Source of the DNA: Stenogyne calaminthoides
Lineage: Eukaryota > Streptophyta > Magnoliopsida > Lamiales > Lamiaceae
Length of the DNA stretch: 64,000 nucleotides
Assembly: GCA_037126765.1 (NCBI GenBank)
Contig: JBBCBC010000007.1
Span: 21,957,667 to 22,021,666 of the forward strand
Direction of reading: 5' to 3'
Shown here: one piece after another, positions 22,701 through 33,400 of the stretch
Layout: each line of letters opens with the position of its first letter
Position numbering within the stretch: the stretch's first letter is position 1
Notes under the pieces: model-generated
The model's input: the letters and a program-made list of their open reading frames with translations, nothing else
What the model was told of the DNA's origin: nothing
The model's database searches: none
Position numbers and translations under genes: made by a program

Positions 22701-23641
22701 ACATAAAATATCAATTTCTACAGAAATTAAAGGAGCACATACTTGTAATCTTGAGAAAACAACCGCAAAGAAGAAGAGTGAAACCAAGGAATTGAGACAA
22801 ACCAGAGGAGAAGACGATAAATGAATGAAGTTGATGTCGAGCGTGCGGTAGGAGTTGGGGAGCGGCGTGGGCGGCGGACGGTAGGGCTGGTAGACTTGAA
22901 GTTGTTGTTGTCTCTGATTATTGGAGTTACCGAGTTAGGGAGGAGTGTTTGTTGTGATTATCGGAGGAGAAATTGGGGAGGATGAGGGAGGAGTGTTTGT
23001 TGTGAGAAGGGGAGGGGGAATTGGGGAGGATGAGGGCGGAGATGGAGAGTGGTTTGGGCGGTTTGTGAGGCAGTGAGGGTTTAGCGGCGGAGGGTGGTGG
23101 TGGAAGGGGAGTGGGACTGTGGGAGAACCGTGGTCCGTGGTCGTCCGTGGGTGGACCGAGTGGTGAATGAAAAATTGAAAATTGAAAAATGAAGTGGAAA
23201 GTGAAAACCCTAGACGACTAAGACGACACACTGACACAGAGACTCTGAGACTGAGACTCAGACTCAGACTGAGTGCTTGGCTCAGTTCAGTTGGCTGCTT
23301 GCTTTGCTGGGGAGGATTCCTGAGCTGAGGCGGTGAGGCCTGAGTGCCCTCCTACTCAGACTCAGACTGCTTGCCTAAGTCAGTACTCAGTAAGTTGCCT
23401 GACTTGCCTCACCTAAGTAATTAAAAAAATTATATAATAATTAATATTTTATATATTTAATATTTTTGGTTTTCGATTTTTTTCGGTTTTTGACCGAAAA
23501 TTAACCGAACCGAACCGAAAATCGAAATTCTTAAAATTTGAAACCGAAACCAAACCGAAAACCGAATAACCGAACCGAACTTGAAAATTCGGTTTGGTTC
23601 GGTCGGTTAATTCGGTTTTCACCGAATTTTGCACACCCCTA
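19703..23641 (-). mobile_element. hAT transposon, near full length, decayed
   Basis: The left end is TAGGGGTGAACA and the right end is the inverse of TAGGGGTGTGCA. It is flanked by a perfect 8-bp duplication CGTTCAAC (19695-19702 and 23642-23649). Subterminal zones repeat AACCGAACCGA words on both sides. Inside is one transposase gene in minus sense, plus a GC-rich leader (about 22840-23230) and a CTGAGACT-rich low-complexity stretch (23235-23420). The perfect duplication and recognisable transposase suggest moderate age. Confidence 0.9.
20150..22410 (-). pseudogene. hAT transposase (zinc-finger BED, RICESLEEPER-like)
   Basis: Reading minus from 22410: an Ala/Gln-rich start, then a BED zinc finger (KVWDHFT, KCNYCHKIY, and a distal H...C). 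A central region follows with CITTDTWTS (first catalytic Asp), FTIIRDNASSND (second catalytic Asp) and RCIAHVINLVVNDGL. The C-terminal dimerisation domain (about 20600-20350) has LRWWK, FPILSRMARDILAVP and the SESAFSTGGR motif with the catalytic Glu. A 71-bp intron (20273-20203, GTAAC...CAG) leads to a short last exon ending at 20150. Lesions include a one-base expansion of an A8 run near 22040 and frameshifts near 21725, 21690 and 21550, with more between 21350 and 20690. Such proteins cut and paste hAT DNA in the nucleus; this one cannot be made intact. The 5' BED part and 3' hATC part remain open. Confidence 0.85.
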
Positions 23642-23649
23642 CGTTCAAC

Positions 23650-24189
23650 TTGCTACTTGATAAATACACACATAATGACAGTAGTAATAATTACCCTTTA
23701 TTCTATAAATAAGGGGTAAGTTCTCATTTTAAGGTGGGGAAAAATTCGCCTCTCAACTTACACAAGCAATAAATGTCACACTTATTTGATTTTTCCTAGT
23801 TGTACATCTATTCATCTATCCATGTCGACTCAAGTATCCTAAAATATTAACGCAATCAACACTTTCATATCCATCTTCAGCCGTATTTAGTCCATAATTA
23901 ACTGAATTAGATACTAGATCATCCTAAAATTCCTGAACTCTATTTCGTCAGATTCACTATCATTTGAATCAAAATCAAATATTTCATACACAAAGAAGAA
24001 AGTGAATAGTTGTTCTCCATTTTTTTCCAACAATGAAAACGAGTTTCTTGCTTGACTTTAGGTTATTTCTTGCTTACATGAATCATCCGAAACTTGTATA
24101 TTAATTAAGTCTCAAAAGGTGTATACAAGACCTTGCCTTTCATAAAAGTTCATCTTTATAGCGATGGAGCCTCATAATTAATTGACTTT
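23650..24189. other. No recognisable feature
   Basis: AT-rich intergenic sequence. No long ORF, inverted repeat or element end was seen. Confidence 0.4.
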
Positions 24190-24536
24190 ATTGCAATTTA
24201 AATCATCACTTTTCATTGAATTGCAATCTAACCTAAACTATGAATCATTGCAAGTAAATCACCAACTTTAAATATTGTTGCAAATTAAACTTACGGGCAG
24301 CCTAAATTTGTGACCAAATGTGACGTGGCTTGCCGACATGACACAATGGGAGCTGTCAGATACACTATTTTGCTCAAAGGGGTGCCATATTAGCGGGTCG
24401 TGTCATACACGGACACAGAAAAGATTGCCCTGAAGACTAATTTGCAACAATATTTAAAGTTGGTGATTTATTTGTAATAATTCAAAGTTCTAGATTAAAT
24501 TCCAATTTGATGAAAGGTGGTGATTCAATTTGCAAT
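24190..24536. mobile_element. Foldback MITE with ~100-bp inverted repeats
   Basis: ATTGCAATTTAAATCATCAC at the left is matched inversely by GTGGTGATTCAATTTGCAAT at the right. The similarity continues about 100 bp inward, including CACCAACTTTAAATATTGTT. The loop of about 140 bp is moderately GC-rich. No coding. The superfamily cannot be fixed because the flanks give no clear duplication. Confidence 0.7.
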
Positions 24537-24984
24537 AAAACCTAATTAATTAATTAAAATAAAGGCTTCATATGGTAATTAAATTATTTTTTAAAGAGAA
24601 ACTCTCCTGTGCTATATTGTACATACAATGTTAGTTCAAAAAAAGAAGAAGCTGAAAATTCGCAGCAATTGCGCGTGCCAAATCGGGTCAAGTGAGTTTT
24701 TTTTCATAAAATCCGAACAAAGACAAACTTGCTCCCAGTTTGCGTTACTATAAATACAAATATGTGTTATCATAAGTGACAATTATGTATTACTATACTA
24801 CAAAAAAGACGGGGTTTAACGACGGTTTTAGCGACGGAAAAAATCATCGCTAACGACATTAGCAACGGTTTTGGTGACGGAAAAAAATTCATCGTTTAAT
24901 CGAGGGTCGCTAACCGTAGCGACGGTTTTTTTTATCCGTCGCTGATTAGCGACGGATTAGCGACGATTAAATGAGGCAAATTTT

Positions 24985-25060
24985 CGCTCCCAAGGGGGAC
25001 CGAACACGGGACCTTTGGGGGCCTAAGCGGGGATCAAACCGCTCGGGCGCTTGCTTTCTT
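24985..25060 (-). repeat. tRNA-like module inside CACTA 2
   Basis: On the minus strand GCGCCCGAGCGG (A-box-like) is followed by CCCGTGTTCGGTCCCCC (B-box-like). The block is clearly homologous to 3742-3815 in CACTA 1, although the outer ends of the two elements differ. Confidence 0.55.
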
Positions 25061-25793
25061 GTGTTTACTTAATGAAATTAATTCTATATGTTCTAAAAAT
25101 CTTTTTTTTTTCAATTTTTTTTTAAAATCCTTTATTTCAATTATCTAATTTAATGATTTAACCACATTTTAATATAATAATTATAATTTTTATTTATTTA
25201 TAAATTTAAATTAAATTGTATTATATTAAAATTATATTTATTTATTTATTTATTTTTAATTCGTTTTTTTTTACACTTTTTATTTTAAAAAAATTATTTC
25301 ATTTATTTAATTTAACTATCTAATAATCTTTAAAATGCTAATTATATATAAATGATTATATTCTTTTCAAATTGTATATGTCCTACAAATTCATTTTTTT
25401 AAAGCAAATACTATTTTCTATTTAAAAAAATATTACTTTCTATTTAAACAAGTAATACTTTCTATTTAAACTACTACTACTTTTCATTTAAACAAGTAAT
25501 ACTTTCTATTTAAACAAGTATAAATAATGTTTTTTATTTAACCAAGTAATACTTTTCTATTTAAACAAGTACTACTTTTCTATTTAAACAAGTAATACTT
25601 TTCTATTTAAACAAGTACTACTTTTCATTTAAACAAGTACTACTTTTCTATTTAAACAACTACTACTTTTCTATTTAAACAAGTAATACTTTTCATTTAA
25701 CAAGTAATACCTTTCATTTAAATAAATAATACCTTTAATTTAAACAAGTACAAATTTTCTATTTAAACAAATACTACTTTTCATTTAAGCAAG

Positions 25794-26245
25794 ACATTTG
25801 TTCTTTGAGTATACGTTGGCTCATGATGTGTGGATGGAATGTTATTCTTGGCTTGGAGCCCCTTTCACTATTCATAATCAGCCCCTTACCCATCTTCTTA
25901 GTCATGGAGGCATTCTCCCGGGTAAGTTTGGCTGCTCTTTTGCTACGGCTCTGTGGCTTTGTATTGTGTGGGTTATTTGGAATTGTAGAAATGCTCGTAT
26001 TTTCAGAGGTGGGGAGGTTGTGTTGAGGAAAATTGTTGAGGAGATTAAGTCTAGGGTGTGGAGTTGGTTCTCGGTGAGATGTTGTAGTCTGGGGGTGTAT
26101 TCGTATACTGATTGGCTCTTAAAAGTCTAGGGTTGTTCTTGAGTATTGACTTTCTTGTAGTCAACTTGCTCTATTCTTTGATTCTTTGTACATTCTTGGG
26201 ACCCTTTTCCCTTGTTAATATATCTTTCTTTACTGATCAAAAAAA
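25794..26245 (+). mobile_element. 5'-truncated L1 (LINE) insertion
   Basis: It is flanked by ACTTTTCATTTAAGCAAG at 25776-25793 and 26246-26263. The TTTAAGCAAG variant (G for A) is rare in the array, so this is a true duplication and not chance array identity. It ends in a short poly(A) after ACTGATC. The coding part is the last piece of L1 ORF2. Confidence 0.85.
25798..26130 (+). pseudogene. C-terminal fragment of L1 ORF2 (after the reverse transcriptase)
   Basis: The frame reads FEYTLAHDVWMECYSWLGAP, then LWLCIVWVIWNCRNARIFRG, then VEEIKSRVWSWFS, and ends at a stop. This is the characteristic tail of plant LINE polyproteins (zf-RVT region: HD.W....WLG, then W.IW..RN..IF, then I....W.W). The endonuclease and reverse transcriptase themselves are absent because of 5' truncation. 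About 115 bp of 3' UTR follow before the poly(A). It is dead on arrival and useful as a relative age marker of the array. Confidence 0.8.
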
Positions 26246-27706
26246 ACTTTTCATTTAAGCAAGTGATACTTTCTATTTAAACAAGTACTACTTTTCATTT
26301 AAACAAGTATTACTTTTCATTTTAACAAGTACTACTTCTCATTTAAACAAGTAATATCTTTCATTTAAATAAATAATACCTTTCATTTAAACAAGTACTA
26401 CTTTTCATTTAAACAAGTACTACTTTTCTATTTAAACAATTACTACTTTTCTATTTAAACAGGTAATACTTTTAATTTAACAAGTAATACTTTTCATTTA
26501 AACAAGTACTACTTTTCTATTTAAACAAGTACTACTTTCTATTTAAACAAGTAATACTTTTTATTTAAACAAGTACTACTTTTAATTTAAACAAGTACTA
26601 CTTTTCGATTTAAACAAGTACTACTTTTCTATTTAAACAAGTAATACTTTTCTATTTAAACAAGTAATACTTTTCATTTAAATAAGTACTACTTTTCATT
26701 TAAACAAGTAATACTTTTCATTTAAACAAGTACTACTTTTCTATTGAAACAAGTACTACTTTTCTATTTAAACTAGCAATAATTTTCTATTTAAACAAGT
26801 AATACTTTTCATTTAAACAAGTACTACTTTTCATTTAAACATGTACTACTTTTCTATTTAAACAACTACAATTTTTCTATTTAAACAAGTAATACTTTTC
26901 ATTTAACAAGTAATACTTTTCATTTAAACAAGTAATACTTTCTATTATTTAAACAAGTAATACTTTCTATTTAAACAAGTAATACTTTTCATTTAACCAA
27001 GTACTACTTTTCTATTTAAACAAGTACTACTTTCCTATTTAAACAAGTAATACTTTTCTATTTAAACAAGTAATACTTTTCATTTAAACAAGTACTCTTT
27101 TTCATTTAAACAAATACTACTTTTCTATTTAAACAAGTACTACTTTTCTATTTAAACAAGTAATACTTTTCATTTAAACAAGTAATAATTTCTATTTAAA
27201 CAAGTAATAATTTGCATTTTAACAAGTAATAATTTGCATTTTAACAAGTATTACTTTTCATTTAAACAAGTACTACTTCTCATATAAACAAGTAATACCT
27301 TTCATTTAAACAAATAATACTTTTCATTAAACAAGTTCTACTTTTCATTTAAACAAATACTACATTTCTATTTAAACAAGTAATACTTTTCTATTTAAAC
27401 AAGTACTACTTTTCATTTAAACAAGTACTACTTTTCTGTTTAAACAACTACTACTTTTCTATTTAAACAAGTAATACTTTTCATTTAAACAAGTAATACC
27501 TTTCATTTAAACAAGTAATACTTTATATTATTTAAACAATACTTTTAATTTAAACAAGTAATACTTTTCATTTAACAAAGTACTACTTTTCTATTTAAAC
27601 AAGCACTACTTTTCTATTTAAACAAGTAATACTTTTTTATTTAAACAAGTACTACTTTTCATTTAAACAAGTACTACTTTTCTATTTAAACAAGTACTAC
27701 TTTTCT

Positions 27707-27888
27707 TTTCTTTTTATCGGACAAAGTTAAATGTTAGTTGTTAGTACACCAAGCACCAAAATACTCCACGAAATCGATAATCCACCTTATAACACCCATA
27801 ACTCCAAATTCGTTCTCAGAGGGAATCGAACCTGGGTCTCCCACTCAAATGAGAAGCCCAGTGGCCAGGTGGGCTAAGCCACCTGGTT
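27707..27888 (-). mobile_element. tRNA-derived SINE
   Basis: Reading minus from 27888: GGTGGCTTAGCCCACCTGG (A-box region), then GGTTCGATTCCC (B box), a body, and a tail ending in A/G-rich AAAAAGAAAAG. Both sides carry AACAAGTACTACTTTTCT (27689-27706 and 27889-27906), consistent with a target duplication, although the array repeats similar words. It lies within the CACTA 2 minisatellite. Confidence 0.8.
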
Positions 27889-28458
27889 AACAAGTACTAC
27901 TTTTCTATTTAAAGTTAAGTAATATTTTTCATTTAACAAGTAATACTTTCATTTAAACAAGTACTACTTTTCTATTTAAACAAGTACTACTTTTAGTCAA
28001 TATATATATTTAAATATACTATGAATTAAATTTTATACCATAAACTCCTCGAAATAGATCTGACTATGGTCAGGTTGAACTCTTCTCCAAGTGACTATAA
28101 ATTAAATATACGGCAAGGTGCATTAACAACAATTAAAAAAACCTAGTATAATCTTGAAACATAAAAAAAATACATAATTAATATTAAAAAAATTATTATT
28201 TTTTAAATTAAAAAAAAAAAAACGTCGATAATCTGTCGCTAAATCCGTCGTAAAAACCGTCGCTAAAGGGGTTAGTCCAAAACGTTGCTAAAACCGCAGC
28301 TAAAACCGACGCTATTTGCGACGGTTCTCTAAACCGTCGCTAAAACTGTTGACTTTGACAATTTGACAGTAACCGTCGTAAAAACCGTCGCTATTTGCGA
28401 CGGTTCTTGTAACCGTCGCTAATTTTCGTCGTTAAAACGCGCGTTTTTTGTAGTGCTA

Positions 28459-28912
28459 CATAATGATGGATAAAAAATATACTTTTACTAATTCAATGGT
28501 GTAATATGGTGGTTTGAACATTTACTTAAGACAGTTGGTCACAGTCGAAAGGAGAAGCAGAAAAAAAATAGAAGGGGAAACATATGAAATAGAGGGAGTA
28601 TCGTTTTGTTCATACAGTAACACATTTGTTTTACAGCAACACATTTATGTGTATATAAAAAATAACACTATTTTCAATACACCTAAAAAGATAAGTATGC
28701 GGTACTTGTCCTTATAGTAACACTTATTTGTACTAACCAGTAATGCATGTTTGCCCTTATAAGTAACACAAATATGTGAGTGAGTTTTTTTGTTTTACCT
28801 TTAGTGCGAATTTTCTGGAAAAACTCGTTTTACCCGATTCCATTTGCAAATGATCATCGATTTTTCAATCTAATTAATAAGATGGTGGGGACATGCGGGT
28901 ATGAATGTAATG
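28459..28912. other. No recognisable feature
   Basis: AT-rich intergenic sequence with several short TAACACATTTGT-like words. No gene. Confidence 0.4.
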
Positions 28913-29112
28913 TACTCCCTCGGTCCCACTGTAATTGTCTCGCTTTCATTTTATGGACGTCCCACTATAACTTTTCTATTCCATAAATGGAAAATTTAAT
29001 ACTCCACCCCTATATTTTTAATTCACAATAAAGCAAAAAAGTTCACCATTTAATATATCACTCCTCATTTTTTAACCACAAAAAAAAAGGTCTACCAACT
29101 AATATTTTAAGG

Positions 29113-30135
29113 GGATCTTCTACGGTCAGGAACAATTTCGACCTTCCTAACGTTAGGAAATCATTTGATCACCGTTGGATTGTTGATCCAACGTATAATT
29201 TTAATTTTAAATGATTGCACTTTGCACTAGTGCGTTTGCGATGTGCATCTTGATCGCAATCGCATCAAGACGCCTCTACTAATAAATTAAATTAATATTT
29301 ATAAAATGACGAAATTATCCTCGACTCAGACCCCAACCCATCGACCGGACGACCACCGAACCCGAATGGAGCCACACCAACCGGACCTCGACACGACCCG
29401 AACCGAACCCCAGACCTTGACCAGAACTGTTTGGACCCAAACCGGCAGACCACGGCCGAACGGACCCGAGACCTTGACCCGAACCCGGACCCTACAGCCG
29501 GACCACGGCAGGACCCGACCGAACCCCTGCCGAGGACCCCAGGACACGGACCCCAGGGACCCTAACAGGACCTTGGCAGGACCCAGACTCTGGCCGGACT
29601 GGCCGGACTCAAACCCTGACCGGACCTTGACCATGCGGCGGACCTGATCGAACCAGACCACGGCGGGACGGACGGACGGACCTTGAGCTGAACCATGGCC
29701 AGGACCCGGGACCAGGGCCGGACCGACCGGGCCGGACGGGCTTCGAGACCTGCGAAGCGGACCCACTGGGCTGACCTAGCCCATGCTCAACCTTGACGCG
29801 TATCTGAAGACGACCCTCGACCTAAACCGACTAGGACTCGGACCCCAAATCGGGACGGATCCTACTCGGGCCAGGACCCAGGACAGGGCAGGATTTCGCG
29901 CATGGGCCGAGTTCGGGATCGTGGATTAAAATTTTTAAATTTATGAACATTGTACTTTTTATTTAAAAAATGTTATAAGGATATTTCAGTAATTTTATCA
30001 TTTTTATTTAAAAAATTAATTATTTAGTCTTATGGCGAAATGGAATCGCCCATGGCGAAGTTAAATAATGTGGCAAGCTCTTATTGGACGTCTGACGTCA
30101 GGAAGGGCGAAGCCGTTCCTGACCGTAGAAAAATT
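29113..30135. mobile_element. Inverted-repeat element with GC-rich core, nested in the Stowaway
   Basis: The left end is ATCTTCTACGGTCAGGAAC followed by CCTTCCTAACGTTAG. The right end, inverted, is TTTTTCTACGGTCAGGAAC followed by CCTTCCTGACGTCAG. The target duplication is unclear (TATTT-like flanks). Between the AT-rich arms lies the GC-rich core at 29320-29900. No transposase domain. Confidence 0.6.
29320..29900. repeat. GC-rich degenerate GGACC/ACCGGACC repeat with strand bias
   Basis: The core is composed of variants of GGACCCGACCG, ACCGAACCC and GACCTTGACC. The plus strand is strongly C- and A-rich and has few T's, so both strands stay open over 100 codons without resembling any protein. 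It is clearly foreign in composition to its AT-rich surroundings. Confidence 0.75.
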
Positions 30136-30445
30136 CTATTTGGTTAATACTATTTCTTAAACTATTCAACCAAAAGAAATGAAACAATTACAATGAGATG
30201 GAGGGAGTAGAATCTTAAAATTCATGCAATATTGTATACAAAAGTTTGTCAATTTTAAATTATTTTGGCAAACCCAGGCATTTAGCAACGTCCAAAAGCT
30301 ATTTTTGGATTTAGCAATAATAAACGGGTAGTAGAAAAAATCACAGGTTTCCAGTAATGTCTGCCTGCTAGATTTTGTTGTTATAGATTTGAGGATTCCA
30401 ATCACGTAGAATGAGTCTATGGACCTCGTAACTTGGATGGAAAAC

Positions 30446-33400
30446 ATGGCAGCGATTACCCAATTCCCACTCTTCGCGCCGCCGCAGCTCCTCCCCCAAA
30501 CCCACCGGCCCGCCACCGAAATCCGCTTCTCCCGGTGGAACAACGCCAACGCCCAAAAATTCATCCGCCGCGACACAACACAAAAAGAAATCGAGGACCA
30601 AATCCGCTTCGAGAAACGCTTCGACTCTGCTCGGACCATCGCACACAATTTCAATCCCGCCCCTCCCCATCCCACCACCTTCAAATCCACCGGCACCCCT
30701 TCCGCCCCTTCCGCTCCTTCTATCCCCGGAAAAAAATCCAAATACTCCAAAACCCCTTCCCGCCATCCCGCATTTAAACCCCTCCCAAAACCCCCCAAAA
30801 TCCCCGCGGATGAAATTGAAGCTCAAAACCCTAACCCTGCATCGCCCAATTTCAGAATAGATGAAATGGGGGTTTCATACGAAATGCCGGATGCTCCGTT
30901 TCTGTTTCAGTATAGCTACACTGAAACGCCTAAGGCGAAGCCCGTGAAATTGCGGGAGCCTCTGGTGTCGCCGTTCGGGCCGGAAACGATGGCGAAGCCG
31001 TGGCTGGGGCGGAAGCCGCTGCCGCCGAGCAAGAAGAAGCTGCCGGAGTTTGATTCGTTTAGGCTGCCGCCGGTTAATAAGAAGGGCGTGAAGTCGGTTC
31101 AGGCGCCGGGGCCGTTTCTTCCCGGTTCAGGGCCGAAATATGTGGCGTCTCGAGAGGAAGTCATGGGGGAGCCCCTGAGTAAGGAGGAAATCGAGGAGCT
31201 TATACGAGGGGCGAAAAAGTCCAGCAGGCAATTGAATATGGGTATATGTTTAGTCTTTGGTGATTGATTATTGTGTTGCTTTATGATTGTAGAATTCAAT
31301 TGCTTGTGGGTTAATGCAGTATGTTTTAACTGTACACTTGTAGTAGTATTTGCTGATACTGGTTGGTTGTTTGGTGTATCTTTAGCTAGTTTCTTATAGT
31401 TTCCCATTATGAAAGTATTTTTTGGCTCAAGAGGATTGATTTTAGCTTTTGGATGTCGTTTCACTTAAGTTGTTATGTGAGTTCAGCTTATGGAGATTTT
31501 TAGTTTGGTGCTTTGTGCAGTTAACCTTAAATTTTATATATGGTTTTATATCGTGCAGTGTGAGTTCTGATTTCACATTCCCCGTTTTCCATGAATTCTG
31601 AGTCTTGAGAACTTACAAAATATTAATTTGAGAATGCTTCCTTGTTACTGTTTTTGTAACCATTCTATCATTCCACTTCAGGAAGGGATGGCCTAACACA
31701 CAACATGTTGGACAATATACACGCTCTTTGGAAGCGAAGAAGGGTATGCAAAATAAAATGCAAGGGTGTTTGCACTGTAGATATGGACAATGTATGCAAT
31801 CAATTGGAGGTTGGTACGTTTTTCTTGTGCTTATCCAATATAAGATATTGATTTTTAACTTTTTAGATATTTTATTAGGACATTTTCTAGTATACAAATT
31901 ATAATTAATTTGGTAAGAATTACTTTCAGTCAAGAAAAAATATTGTGATTTACTTGCCTCTTCATGTGCACATATGCTTGATCGTGATGTTTTGTATCAA
32001 GTGATCTTTTTGGTTTGTAATTAATCATGGCAAACTGTTACGGGTTTGTTTCTGCAATCAAGCGCTGTGAAGATGGGACATAGTTTTTCTTTTAAAATTT
32101 AATTGTACAACTTATCAAGTTTTATATTGCTTTTTCAGATGAATCCTTGTAATTTTAACTTTTCAAAAGAGATTTGTTATATAATAAATATTTCTCGAAA
32201 GACCTTCATGTGTAGTATGATCTGCAGCTCTTCTATGAGGAGGAAACTCCCAGCGTCCCTTATGCTTTGAACCAAGGGGCTATATGGCTCTCATGCATTA
32301 TTAAGAATTTGAACACCACCTATTTTCTTTATTGAATTTCCTTTTCAGTTTTGCTTCTGGATTAGGATTTTTTTAAACCATAGGTAATAAAATTATATTT
32401 CAAGGAATTATGTTAAATCAATTCATAGATATAGAACCCTTCCCAGGCTTTCTTATGAAACAGATAAATTTAGGGTGTGTTTGTTTTGGGGTTTAAAAAC
32501 CTGGGTTTGGGTTTTGAAGTTTAAAACCCGTTCTAGTTTGGGTTTTAAAAATCTGGTTTTAAAAAACCTAATCCTACACCCCTACACATAACCTATAAAA
32601 CCTATTAACGATTGTATTTACAATCACACACAACAAATAATATAATAATACATAAAGTTAAATCCTACCCTACTCAAAAACCCAAAACAAACATGAATTT
32701 TAAAATCCCCTAAAATTTTAAAAACCCCTGGGTTTTAAAACTGGTTTTTAAAAGTCACTTAAAATCCAAAATAAACATACCCTTATTTCTTAAAAATTGA
32801 TTAGGAGCTTGTTTTGGTGGATAAAAGGATTTGGCTATCTTAGTCTAAAATGAGTTTTGGCAGCAAAATGCAACTAATGTACTAATATTTGTGTGCTGGT
32901 AATGAACTACTCTGGCAAATGGATGAGACTGCCCTTGAGAAATTCATGTTTTATTTTTTTTGAATAAACAAAAAGCAACTAATCGATGGATTTTCAATAA
33001 TGTGTTATTTTGAAAACATGATTCTTGGAAAGGTGCTTTCTTGTCCTATATTCCATTTTATATTACCTGAGAAGTTGAGCAATTACTTGTTGGAACAAGT
33101 AATTGTTTGATTTTTCTCTAGAATGAAATACCTAATACAGCTTTTCGTTGGATTGTTTTTACTTATTGTGATCAGTTTGATTCATCACTTAGATTTCACT
33201 TTTGCCTTTTGGTTATGTGACTCCTCTGACTTATATGCCTGTTATGGTTTTGAGATGATTAAAGATATGCAGACTTAGTCTCCTTACGAGATTGAGTTCT
33301 ATACTCCACATATCTATCTGAACCAATCATATTGAAGGAATTTTCTGAAGAATCTTGCTAAAACCTTTGTTCAGTGTACAGAAAAATCAGAACGCTTTCT

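Larger units (their letters stand above)
25430..27995. repeat. 24-bp minisatellite array
   Basis: The unit is close to TTTCTATTTAAACAAGTAAT (plus ACTT), with alternation of AATACTT and ACTACTT and of TTTCAT and TTTCTAT. Excluding the two insertions it is about 1.9 kb, or very roughly 75-80 units. The inverse of this unit is the minisatellite of CACTA 1, which has far fewer copies. Confidence 0.9.
24796..28455. mobile_element. Non-autonomous CACTA (En/Spm) element 2, minisatellite-filled
   Basis: The left terminus is TACTACAAAAAA (first base C to T) and the right terminus is the inverse of CACTACAAAAAA. CTA lies on both sides (24793-24795 and 28456-28458), a perfect 3-bp duplication. Subterminal regions consist of many direct and inverted copies of GCGACGGTT, the usual transposase-binding type of repeat in this superfamily. 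The middle is a minisatellite interrupted by an L1 and a SINE. A tRNA-like module and an AT-rich block match those of CACTA 1 in inverse orientation. No transposase. Confidence 0.85.
28915..30207. mobile_element. Stowaway-type MITE split by a later insertion
   Basis: It starts CTCCCTCGGTCCCACTGTAA and ends with the inverse of CTCCCTCCATCTCATTGTAA. TA duplications are at 28913-28914 and 30208-30209. Without the inner element it would be about 270 bp, normal for the family. Confidence 0.8.

Noticed and set aside
24985..25060. Possible functional tRNA gene (also 3742-3815)
   Set aside because: A- and B-box words are present but the stems and anticodon arm do not form a proper cloverleaf, and both copies are inside CACTA elements.
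25430..27995. Regularly repeating 24-bp units, superficially like a CRISPR array
   Set aside because: Units are contiguous and degenerate with no unique spacers, and lie inside a CACTA element in plant DNA; it is a minisatellite.
29306..29766. Overlapping ORFs of 113 and 146 codons on opposite strands
   Set aside because: They arise from the GC-rich low-T composition; the translations are Pro/Arg/Thr or Gly/Val/Ser strings without any domain.
30166..30826. Minus-strand ORFs of 210 and 152 codons over CAF1 exon 1
   Set aside because: They are antisense shadows of the GC-rich transit-peptide coding exon, which is clearly on the plus strand.
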